Source: Dehalococcoidia bacterium
GTDB lineage: Bacteria > Chloroflexota > Dehalococcoidia > Dehalococcoidales > UBA1222
Length of the DNA: 23,649 nucleotides
Assembly (NCBI GenBank): GCA_009784845.1
Contig: WQXK01000008.1
Location: 1 to 23,649 of the forward strand
Direction of reading: 5' to 3'
The position numbers were made by a program, and so were the translations under genes. Position 1 is the first letter of the stretch. Every line of letters starts with the position of its first letter. Shown here piece after piece: positions 1-6,567 of the stretch. The notes below the pieces were generated by a model that was not told the DNA's origin, did not search any database, and worked only from the letters and a program-made list of their open reading frames with translations.

Positions 1-99
1 AAGCGTTGGGGAGTAAAGCGTTAGAATGCGGTCCGCTTCGCCAAGTTTGGCCTTCTTGATGACGATAGCTGGTGTTTGATATGTGCGTGGGCTGTTCAT
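1..99 (-). CDS. recO: DNA repair protein RecO, N-terminal fragment (cut by window edge)
   Basis: RecO is the mediator that, with RecR, loads RecA onto SSB-coated single-stranded DNA in the RecF pathway. Only the first 33 codons are in the window; the frame runs open off the left edge. The translation begins MNSPRTYQTPAIVIKKAKLG and continues with GEADRILTLYSP. This matches the start of the RecO OB-fold domain, where 'AIVL...GEaDrIlTLyT' is a family hallmark. The ATG at 99-97 lies 23 bases after the stop of the alkylation-repair gene on the same strand, so recO is probably the last visible member of the dnaX-ybaB-recR operon. No clear ribosome-binding site precedes it. The identification rests on a short but characteristic motif. 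Confidence 0.8.
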   Translation of the reverse strand, partial: MNSPRTYQTPAIVIKKAKLGEADRILTLYSPTL

Positions 100-122
100 G
101 ATGCTTTTATGAAAGAGAATAA

Positions 123-806
123 CTATTTGCGCTTGGCTATTCTCTGCTGAATTGCGCTGCTGCTCAGTTCGCGTATGGCATCGGATGCAATCCAACGTGC
201 TGCCTTGGAGTCAATTTGTTTTATTTGAGCCGCTGTTTCAAGTGCGCGTTTGTTAAGAGATATATTGCGTTTGCCTATGTTGCGCAATGCCCAGTTAACG
301 GCCTTCTTGACGAAATTGCGCTCATCTGTTGAGGCTTGGATTATGAGAGGAAAAAACTGCTCATACTCGGCATCCTGCATATGCGTGTGGTAAAAACTGA
401 TTTCGGCGATTAACGAGAATGCTGCGCGTTTGACGAATTCCTCATCTCTTATTGCCCATTCATGAATTTTCCTTATTACATGAGGGGTTTGGGCAATCAG
501 CGCTGACAATTGGTCGACGATATCCCACGAATTAAAATCGCCGACCCAACTCTCCAATTGTGCATCAGTGACCTTATCCGGCTCTTCAACCAGTCCTGCC
601 AGTATGCGGGCTTCATGTATGCCGGAATCCCAAAGCTTAGCTGCCAGTGAGTGGTCATGCCCGATATGCTTTGCCATGCTGCGCAGGGTATAGATGGAAA
701 TGCCAAGTATTTCCCCACCTTGTATGGCAAAGCGTGCCATGCCTGCAGCGTTTTTGGCATCGGCTTGTGATTTTAACTGTTGAATAATTTCAGCGTACTG
801 TTCCAT
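123..806 (-). CDS. AlkD-like DNA alkylation repair protein
   Basis: This 227-residue protein belongs to the DNA alkylation repair (AlkD/AlkC HEAT-like repeat) family, glycosylases that remove N3- and N7-alkylpurines. It is all-helical in character, with repeated amphipathic segments such as FVKRAAFSLIAE (124-135) and NFVKKAVNWALRNIGKRN (164-181). The family's catalytic 'WD..D' element is visible as W94-D95-I-V-D98, and W172 in VNWALRN fits the second DNA-facing tryptophan of AlkD. The length is typical of AlkD proteins. It sits between recR and recO on the same strand, with 62 and 23 bases to its neighbours, so it is probably cotranscribed with recombination-repair genes. The ATG at 806 is the only sensible start but has a weak ribosome-binding site. 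The family assignment is secure; substrate range is inferred. Confidence 0.85.
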   Translation of the reverse strand: MEQYAEIIQQLKSQADAKNAAGMARFAIQGGEILGISIYTLRSMAKHIGHDHSLAAKLWDSGIHEARILAGLVEEPDKVTDAQLESWVGDFNSWDIVDQLSALIAQTPHVIRKIHEWAIRDEEFVKRAAFSLIAEISFYHTHMQDAEYEQFFPLIIQASTDERNFVKKAVNWALRNIGKRNISLNKRALETAAQIKQIDSKAARWIASDAIRELSSSAIQQRIAKRK

Positions 807-868
807 AGATGTCTTTGAATTACTATGGTTTGTATGGCAAGGATTATTTAAAATCGTCTGTCTTAACC

Positions 869-1480
869 CTAAAATTCCTGACGCCCTTCAATGGCGCGGC
901 TGAGTGTGACGTCGTCGGCATATTCCAGTTCGCTGCCGAATGGCAGACCGCGTGCAAGCCGTGTAACGCGCAGGCCAAGCGGAGTAATCAGGCGCTTGAT
1001 ATACATTGCGGTGGTATCTCCCTCAAGCGTGGGGTTGGTGCCGATGATAACCTCACTTATGCCTCCAGCAGACAATCTATCCAGAAGTTCCTTTATGCGT
1101 ATGTCGCCTCCGCCTACTCCTTCGGTGGGGGATATGGCGCCGTGTAACACATGGTAGCGCCCTTTGTATATGCCCATGTGCTCAAGTGCCAGAATGTCCT
1201 GCGGCTGCTCAACAATCAGTACCTGACCTGAGTTGCGCTGAGGGTTGCGGCAAATATAACACTTGTCGCCGTCGGCTATGTTGAAGCAACAGGTGCAAAG
1301 CTGGGTTTTCTGGCGCAGAGATACGAGGGCATCGGCTAGTGCCTGCGTCTGTTCCGTCGAGGCGCGCAACAGGTAGTAGGTGATGCGCTGCGCGCTCTTA
1401 GGACCAACACCAGGCAGTTTACTGAACTCCTGTATGAGCCTATTGACTGCATCAGCAGCCAAAGGGGAAGTCTTATCCAT
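869..1480 (-). CDS. recR: Recombination protein RecR
   Basis: RecR forms a DNA-clamp-like ring and works with RecO (and RecF) to load RecA at gaps and stalled forks. The 203-residue length is standard. In order I see: a helix-hairpin-helix KLPGVGPKSAQR (21-32); a four-cysteine zinc site with C62, C65, C74 and C77; and a Toprim domain starting VLIVEQPQDILALE (87-100) with conserved E91. The C-terminal segment includes GTNPTLEGDTTAMYI and the family ending around LPFGSELEYADDVTL. The ATG at 1480 has a good ribosome-binding site (GGAGAG, 5 bases upstream). ybaB ends 19 bases before it, the usual dnaX-ybaB-recR arrangement of bacteria. Confidence 0.98.
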   Translation of the reverse strand: MDKTSPLAADAVNRLIQEFSKLPGVGPKSAQRITYYLLRASTEQTQALADALVSLRQKTQLCTCCFNIADGDKCYICRNPQRNSGQVLIVEQPQDILALEHMGIYKGRYHVLHGAISPTEGVGGGDIRIKELLDRLSAGGISEVIIGTNPTLEGDTTAMYIKRLITPLGLRVTRLARGLPFGSELEYADDVTLSRAIEGRQEF

Positions 1481-1499
1481 TATGCTCTCCGATTTTGTT

Positions 1500-1805
1500 T
1501 TAGGGTAGCCCCGGGATTTTCATTCCGCCGGTGATTTGGTTAAGTTCTTTTGCGGCCATTTCCTGAGCATCATGCAATGCATCGTTCACTGCTTTGAATA
1601 CCAGCTTTTCCAAGTCACCGATTTTTGCAGTATTAACCGCAGAAGGGTCTATTTTTATGGAAACGATGCGCAACTGTCCGTTGGCGACAACCTTTACCGC
1701 TCCCTTTCCAGACTCGGCTTCCACGGTCTTTTTTGCCAATTCTTTTTGCGCTTTTTCGAGTTTACTGCGCATTTCCATGGCCTGTTTTATCATTCCGAGA
1801 TTCAT
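1500..1805 (-). CDS. ybaB: YbaB/EbfC family nucleoid-associated protein
   Basis: A 101-residue DNA-binding protein of the YbaB/EbfC family. These small dimers bind DNA and are thought to shape the nucleoid or aid RecR-related repair. The N-terminal half is a charged helix likely to form coiled-coil contacts (residues 5-30, with a run of K, E and Q). The centre carries the family signature of alternating strands around ANGQLRIVSIKIDP (41-54), followed by a helix with FKAVNDALHDAQE (70-82). The tail ends GGMKIPGLP, typical of the family. Its ATG overlaps the dnaX stop in an ATGA arrangement (bases 1802-1805), implying translational coupling, and recR follows closely. Confidence 0.96.
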   Translation of the reverse strand: MNLGMIKQAMEMRSKLEKAQKELAKKTVEAESGKGAVKVVANGQLRIVSIKIDPSAVNTAKIGDLEKLVFKAVNDALHDAQEMAAKELNQITGGMKIPGLP

Positions 1806-3406
1806 TTATCCTCCACATCTATTATCTGCGCGCCCAGTTTCTGGGCTCCGCGCACAAGGTGATTTTCCTCCGGCTCATATATGCATTTTATCTGGTGGGG
1901 TTTACCAAAGAACTGAGAAAGCAGACCAGATACGATTTTCTTGTTCTCGGTTTCTGCTATCTTGTCGCGGTGAATTGGATATTTAAAGGACAGTACAATG
2001 GTATCGTCTTCAATGGCAACCGGCTTAACACCGGCACTGCGTAAAATAGCCACAGCTGCCGAGCGGCGTATGGCATCCGGCACCTGTTGTACGACGGAGT
2101 CCCAGTTAGCCGTAAGTTGCTCAAGTGGGCTGCCGGCGTTTTCCAGCGCCGATATTTTGATTTGCTCGACTGGCGGGGCGCTTTCTGTTGTTGGTGCAAC
2201 ACGGCTGGTTGTAGAATATGCCGGTGTGGTGTTGTGCTGTATGGGCGCAGCCGGCGTATGTTTTGGCTGGGTGTTAGCTGCTGGCGGCTTAGTGGATGTG
2301 GTGGCAGACGTCGTTTTTTCAACCACTGGGTCAATACATGCATCCACCAATGCCATCTCGAATGGCAGGGTGCTATTGCTGGCCAGCGTGCTGTCAATGC
2401 CGGCGAAAAGTTTGATTGCGCGGATAATCTGCTTCAGCGGAGTTGCCGTCGATAGTGTTTTTAACTCGGTCATTTCTTCTGCTGTTAGGCTACTGTCTTT
2501 CTCCAAACCGCTTTTTAAGAGCAACAATTCACGCAGATAGTTTACAATCTCGCGTCCCATCTGCCGCAGGTCAATGCCATCCTCAGCTGCGCGGTTAATG
2601 GCGCTTAGCCCGGCACTTAAGTCTTTCTGAAGGATAGGCTTTATTAGTTCGCGGGCGCGTTCGTCACCTACCATCCCCAGCATTTCCTGCACTTGCGTTA
2701 TGGATACGTCGCATCCGTAGTAGGTGTAAATTTGCTCAAGCATATTTTCGGCATCGCGCAGCCCGCCGCGGGCGCTTTTTGCCACCAGCCGCAGGGCTTC
2801 CGGCGTGATGCTTATGCCTTCTGCTTGGGCAATACGCAACAGCTTATCCTCGGTGTCTTTTTGACTGAGGCGATGGAAATCAAAGTGCTGGCAACGTGAA
2901 ACGATGGTGGGTAGTACTTTGTGAGTTTCTGTCGTTGCCAGAATAAAGATGACGTGAGGCGGTGGCTCCTCAAGGGTTTTCAGCAATGCGTTGGATGCGC
3001 TGTTGGAGAGCATATGAACTTCGTCGATGATATAAACTTTGTATTTTGCCTCTGCTGTGGCGTAGGCTACGCGTTCAATTAAATCGCGCACGTCATCTAC
3101 GCCGGTATGTGAGGCGGCATCTATTTCAATAACATCAAGGGCGCGACCTTCCGATATGGCTTTGCACATAGAGCATTCGTTGCAAGGCTCGCCTGCACCG
3201 CCGCTGTCTGGCTTGATGCAGTTGGCAGCCTTTGCGAGTATGCGTCCGGTGCTGGTTTTGCCTGTGCCGCGCGGTCCGCAGAAGAGGTAAGCGTGTGAAA
3301 CACGGCCACGGGAAATGGCATTAAGCAGTGTGCGGGTTACATGTTCCTGCCCGACTACTTCAGCCAGAGTTTGAGGACGCCATTTGCGGTAGAAAACCTG
3401 TGTCAT
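1802..3406 (-). CDS. dnaX: DNA polymerase III subunit gamma/tau
   Basis: DnaX is the ATPase of the clamp loader that places the beta sliding clamp on primed DNA at the replication fork. The protein has 534 residues. The AAA+ core shows Walker A GPRGTGKT (44-51), a zinc site with C63, C75, C78 and C81, Walker B/DEVH at IIDEVH (126-131), and the sensor 'SRC' motif at 170-172 (arginine finger region). Domain III ends near residue 360. A Thr/Pro/Ala-rich linker follows (about 365-415), then a C-terminal tau-type domain. The start ATG at 3406 has a TATAAT box only 11 bases upstream and no ribosome-binding site, suggesting a leaderless or near-leaderless mRNA. It heads the repair operon and overlaps ybaB by 4 bases. 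A six-A run at codons 363-365 could allow frameshifting (see findings). Confidence 0.98.
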   Translation of the reverse strand: MTQVFYRKWRPQTLAEVVGQEHVTRTLLNAISRGRVSHAYLFCGPRGTGKTSTGRILAKAANCIKPDSGGAGEPCNECSMCKAISEGRALDVIEIDAASHTGVDDVRDLIERVAYATAEAKYKVYIIDEVHMLSNSASNALLKTLEEPPPHVIFILATTETHKVLPTIVSRCQHFDFHRLSQKDTEDKLLRIAQAEGISITPEALRLVAKSARGGLRDAENMLEQIYTYYGCDVSITQVQEMLGMVGDERARELIKPILQKDLSAGLSAINRAAEDGIDLRQMGREIVNYLRELLLLKSGLEKDSSLTAEEMTELKTLSTATPLKQIIRAIKLFAGIDSTLASNSTLPFEMALVDACIDPVVEKTTSATTSTKPPAANTQPKHTPAAPIQHNTTPAYSTTSRVAPTTESAPPVEQIKISALENAGSPLEQLTANWDSVVQQVPDAIRRSAAVAILRSAGVKPVAIEDDTIVLSFKYPIHRDKIAETENKKIVSGLLSQFFGKPHQIKCIYEPEENHLVRGAQKLGAQIIDVEDK

Positions 3407-3417
3407 AACAGTACGGT

Positions 3418-3423
3418 ATTATA
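3418..3423 (-). promoter_or_regulatory. -10 box of the dnaX-ybaB-recR operon
   Basis: On the minus strand the sequence TATAAT lies 11 bases before the dnaX ATG. The -35 region is poor (ATACAA at a 17-base spacing). If transcription starts 6 to 8 bases after the -10 box, the leader would be only about 3 to 5 bases. Confidence 0.55.
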
Positions 3424-3513
3424 CCCTAATGAGCTAAATTTGTATTGCTTAATCGGCGCGGATGTCGCCAAACTGAAAAGTATTTTTATAGGTTGTTATT
3501 TCAGCCTGCCGCA

Positions 3514-4053
3514 TTATTGTAAGTCAAGATAATCCTTGAATTGCGCTACAATGGTTTTATCGCGCGTGAGTGCCTTGCCGATGCCGTAATCTTTGCTCAG
3601 GCGCAATGGCACGCAACAACAGCGGCAACAGTTGCATAATGCATAAAAGTCCTGTCGGCATTTTATGATAGTGTGCAGCAATCCGCGTTCGTTGCAGTTT
3701 TTCAGCACAGCTTTGGCTTCTTCCTTGCTTACCCTGCTGAATGGCTTGCCACGCTCAACAGCAAACTCATGTCCTATGGCAATCATCAACTCCACATTCA
3801 ACGGATTGTCGCAGTTGCGGAATGTTTCGCGGCATGTGCATGGTGATAGTGCCAAATCTCCGGATGCGTCTACGATTGCGTAGGCTTCGTCCAATGTCAG
3901 GGCATAAGCTGATGTCATATTGCCGCCCCACATGTTTGCCACACGCCGCACCAGTCTGCCGATGAGCGGGATTTTGGTCCACTTGGCAAAGAAGATATAC
4001 ATCCTCAGCACCAGCGGGCGATTGCGGTTATATAGCTTTAAAGTGTGGTGCAT
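3514..4053 (-). CDS. Cysteine-rich putative Fe-S or metal-binding protein
   Basis: A 179-residue protein of no function I can name. It has 11 cysteines in two groups: C72-T-C74 and C81 in a SPCTCR...NCDNP context, then C120, C132 and a dense cluster CNCCRCCC (C140, C142, C143, C145, C146, C147). The 'PCTCR' block and the terminal 'CNCC.CCC' block resemble (4Fe-4S)-binding proteins annotated in anaerobes, so iron-sulfur binding is likely but inferred. There is no signal peptide. Residues 15-33 are moderately hydrophobic with basic residues, perhaps a peripheral membrane contact. The ATG at 4053 is 96 bases downstream of the CetZ-like gene on the same strand, so the two could share a transcript. 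The dnaX promoter lies past its stop codon, so dnaX is probably separate. Confidence 0.7.
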   Translation of the reverse strand: MHHTLKLYNRNRPLVLRMYIFFAKWTKIPLIGRLVRRVANMWGGNMTSAYALTLDEAYAIVDASGDLALSPCTCRETFRNCDNPLNVELMIAIGHEFAVERGKPFSRVSKEEAKAVLKNCNERGLLHTIIKCRQDFYALCNCCRCCCVPLRLSKDYGIGKALTRDKTIVAQFKDYLDLQ

Positions 4054-4149
4054 ATTTCATCCATTGGGATACTCACGGCTTATCCCTTTGCGCTTGGATA
4101 GAGAAACCATCCAGCATGCGTGAGGATGCCCTTAAGGCGTGCCCGAGTG

Positions 4150-5313
4150 CTAGAATATGGTCGGAATATCCTTGCCTGCGTCATCAATGCCCTGAAGCTT
4201 TGCTCTAACCTCTTCCTGGCGCATTTTTATAATAGGTATCAGGTCGCGTGATTTGGTGTAGTAGTTGCGTACGATTTCCGCATCGGCGAGCTCTGAAAGG
4301 ATGAGAGTAACGTCAAGCGTGTTGCCAACGGGGTAGTCGCCGTTGCGTATGACGGCGTTGGGAGCTAAATCCTTGAGCCAGTCGCCGATATCTTTTACCA
4401 AATCCAGGTGTATTTCTTTGTGTGGTGCGGAAACCAAATACATGGCGCGCCCGGCATCATTGGGATGTACTTTGGTGGATAACTCGGCAATGGCGGCATC
4501 CATCGCCTGAATACCTTTATGAGTTGCCACATTCTTTTGACGGAAATCGACATTGCCGATTTTAACGCCGCCCAGTTTGGAGGAACCATGCCCTATGGTT
4601 GTCCAGCCGGACAGCGTTTGAATGATGTCGCCGGCATCGAGTGTTTTGGAGCCGACGCGGTTTGATTTGTTTTCCTCCCCCGCGCAAAGAAGGTTGTAGA
4701 ACGGGTTTACAATCAGTCCGTTAACCGTATCCAAGTTGTGCTGCACGGAGTATCCCTTTTTAACATAACGCTGGTTATCCACAAGGATTACGGCATCTGC
4801 TACGGAATAAACGCTTTTTAGACAGACGGCTGAGTTATAAATGGTGCGTTCTTCATTTTCCTGCTCATGCTCAAAAGGCAACACGGCCATGGCATAAACC
4901 GGCTTGTCGACATAGCGTTCTTTTAGGTGTTTGACCATTATTGGTAATGAGCCTGAGCCGGTTCCGCCTCCAGTACTGGCAATCAGCAGAAAAGCGTCGG
5001 TTTCGTAAAAATTTTTGCTGGAGCGTATGGCATCTACGATTTTGTCGGCATCCTCACTGGCGACCTCAGCCCCTATTTCATTGATTTTGCCGACGCCGTG
5101 ACCGCCGGTGCGGCGCCCTCCGATAAGTATGCGGTGTTGATAATCCGCCTTGATGGTGCGCAGCCCCGAGAGATCGGTGGAGTCGGTGTTTACGGCGAAA
5201 ACGCCGGAACATATCTGGATTTTGCGCTGATTAAAGGCATACTGATTCAGACGGGCAAACTCATCGGCGATACGACTGCCGCATTGCCCTAGTCCTATAA
5301 CGATTAATTTCAT
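4150..5313 (-). CDS. Tubulin/FtsZ superfamily GTPase, CetZ-like
   Basis: A 387-residue cytoskeletal GTPase of the tubulin superfamily. The N-terminal Rossmann core begins MKLIVIGLGQCGSRIADEF, with the T1 loop GQCGSR (9-14). AVNTDSTDLSGL (40-51) and RILIGGRRTGGHGVGKINEI (61-80) resemble archaeal CetZ. The tubulin signature GGGTGSG is at 115-121. The catalytic T7 loop appears as TLDAGDI (224-230), with D226 and D229 matching the acidic pair that completes GTP hydrolysis across a polymer interface, so polymerisation is plausible. There is no obvious FtsZ-style C-terminal peptide for FtsA/ZipA binding. The frame extends to 5379, but the ATG at 5313 is chosen because GGAGGG (5324-5319) lies 5 bases before it and the fold begins there. 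The superfamily is certain; CetZ rather than a divergent FtsZ is my reading from memory of CetZ sequences. Confidence 0.85.
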   Translation of the reverse strand: MKLIVIGLGQCGSRIADEFARLNQYAFNQRKIQICSGVFAVNTDSTDLSGLRTIKADYQHRILIGGRRTGGHGVGKINEIGAEVASEDADKIVDAIRSSKNFYETDAFLLIASTGGGTGSGSLPIMVKHLKERYVDKPVYAMAVLPFEHEQENEERTIYNSAVCLKSVYSVADAVILVDNQRYVKKGYSVQHNLDTVNGLIVNPFYNLLCAGEENKSNRVGSKTLDAGDIIQTLSGWTTIGHGSSKLGGVKIGNVDFRQKNVATHKGIQAMDAAIAELSTKVHPNDAGRAMYLVSAPHKEIHLDLVKDIGDWLKDLAPNAVIRNGDYPVGNTLDVTLILSELADAEIVRNYYTKSRDLIPIIKMRQEEVRAKLQGIDDAGKDIPTIF

Positions 5314-5509
5314 CTTAACCCTCCGATAAATGAGAAAGCGGCTTAATTCTAACCGCTGGATTGAACAGGTGTCAAACAAAACATGTGGGCGCTAAAGCAT
5401 CCCTCCATCTTGCGGGTTACTTGGATTTAGGGAATAATGAGGTGAGTCCAAAACAGCATATTATGTGTGGGCTCAAAGGCGTTGTATATAACTTGGTGGA
5501 GTTCGAGTT

Positions 5510-6001
5510 ATGCGCAGAAAAGACAGAGAGATAGGACATATTGACGGCATTGAGGAAATCTTGTTGCAATGCAAAACCTGCCACGTCGCAATGGTAGGTG
5601 ACGGCAGCCCTTATATAGTGCCGCTGAGTTATGGATATAAGCTTATTGGAGGCAGTACGCTGGATTTGTATTTCCACAGTGCGCCAAGTGGTCGAAAAAT
5701 GGACATTTTGAAACGTAACGCGAGCGTATGTTTTGAGGTGTCTTATGAGGGTGAGCCGGTCCATGCCGGGAATCCGTGTGACGCCGGTTATTATTTCGCG
5801 AGTGTAATTGGGTTCGGGAAAGCTGTGTTCATTGAAGACATAGTTGAAAAATGCGCGGCGTTGTCGCTAATGTTCAAGCATCAGAGCGGCAAAGATATTG
5901 CATTCACTGCAGAACAGGCAGGAGTCGTATGCGTGTTTAAAATTGTTTCGACTGATTTTACAGGTAAGAAGAAAGCCCATCCGCCGGAAATAAGGGAATA
6001 A
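5510..6001 (+). CDS. NimA-like pyridoxamine 5'-phosphate oxidase family flavoprotein
   Basis: A 163-residue split-barrel flavin-binding protein. The start MRRKDREI and the block PYIVPLSYGYKL (34-45), followed by LYFHSAPSGRK (53-63), match the NimA/5-nitroimidazole-resistance branch of the pyridoxamine phosphate oxidase-like family. H56 sits where NimA carries its functional histidine. Later, VCFEVSYE (73-80) and ASVIGFGKA (97-105) are typical barrel strands. Such proteins bind FMN or other flavins and may reduce small molecules; the native substrate cannot be read from sequence. A GGTGGAG about 10 bases upstream of the ATG serves as ribosome-binding site. It is divergent from the CetZ-like gene and followed after 2 bases by a membrane-protein gene. 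Confidence 0.88.
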   Translation: MRRKDREIGHIDGIEEILLQCKTCHVAMVGDGSPYIVPLSYGYKLIGGSTLDLYFHSAPSGRKMDILKRNASVCFEVSYEGEPVHAGNPCDAGYYFASVIGFGKAVFIEDIVEKCAALSLMFKHQSGKDIAFTAEQAGVVCVFKIVSTDFTGKKKAHPPEIRE

Positions 6002-6003
6002 AG

Positions 6004-6507
6004 ATGCTCGGACACTTTGGTTTTTCGTATGTCGGCCTTATCTATATGCTTATGCTTGAGGTCCCCAATATCATATGGGCAAGGCGCAAGCCGAAAGGAT
6101 ATGACTCGTCAGGTGAAAACAAAGCATTGCTTTTCACTGAGCGCATAGGGCAGGTTTTATGCGTGGCGTCGATATTACTTTTCGTGGATTATAACCCGCA
6201 CTCGTTTGATCTGTGGACGGTGTGGTTGGCTGTGTCACTGGTGCTAATGGTCTTATATGAAATTAATTGGATACGTTATTTCCGTAGTGAGCAGACTGTC
6301 GGCGACTTCTATCGTAGTCTGTGGGGAATACCGACACCCGGGGCAACGCTGCCGGTGGCGGCATTCTTATTGTTGGGTATATACGGCAAGGTGATATGGC
6401 TCGTGCTGGCATCAATTATTCTTGGTATCGGGCATATCGGGATACATGCTCAGCATATAAGATGCATAAAATCAAAGGATGAGGTGAACACACTGAAAGG
6501 CTGCTAA
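6004..6507 (+). CDS. Small integral membrane protein of unknown function
   Basis: I do not recognise this 167-residue protein. It has about five hydrophobic stretches able to span the membrane, roughly at residues 5-25, 44-63, 70-89, 114-127 and 129-148. The loops are short and basic, for example WARRKPKG (25-32). There are no obvious catalytic motifs. The ATG begins 2 bases after the stop of the NimA-like gene, so the two are almost certainly translated from one mRNA and may work together. The gene ends a few bases before a strong hairpin terminator. Confidence 0.75.
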   Translation: MLGHFGFSYVGLIYMLMLEVPNIIWARRKPKGYDSSGENKALLFTERIGQVLCVASILLFVDYNPHSFDLWTVWLAVSLVLMVLYEINWIRYFRSEQTVGDFYRSLWGIPTPGATLPVAAFLLLGIYGKVIWLVLASIILGIGHIGIHAQHIRCIKSKDEVNTLKGC

Positions 6508-6512
6508 TACAA

Positions 6513-6542
6513 AAGACGGGCGGGGTTCTCCCCGCCCGTCTT
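6513..6542. terminator. Bidirectional intrinsic terminator between convergent genes
   Basis: A perfect 13-bp inverted repeat, AAGACGGGCGGGG and its complement, closes a 4-base loop (TTCT, 6526-6529). It lies just after the plus-strand membrane-protein gene and 25 bases beyond the end of gap on the minus strand. The minus-strand transcript has a short U tract after the stem (four U), the plus-strand transcript a weaker one. It probably serves both genes. Confidence 0.9.
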
Positions 6543-6567
6543 GCATATAGCGCAAAGCTTGGAGGCG

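Noticed and set aside
1957..2397. Long alternative frame on the minus strand inside dnaX (146 codons).
   Set aside because: It overlaps the low-complexity Thr/Pro/Ala linker region, where out-of-frame readings stay open; composition (many W, R, H, P) is not protein-like.
5314..5379. In-frame N-terminal extension of the CetZ-like protein (22 residues).
   Set aside because: The tubulin fold begins at the internal ATG (5313), which has a strong GGAGGG site at ideal spacing; the extension has no such site.
5446..5482. Imperfect inverted repeat TGAGTCC/GGGCTCA upstream of the NimA-like gene.
   Set aside because: Only seven pairs, one of them G-U, across a 19-base spacer; too weak to call an operator or terminator.
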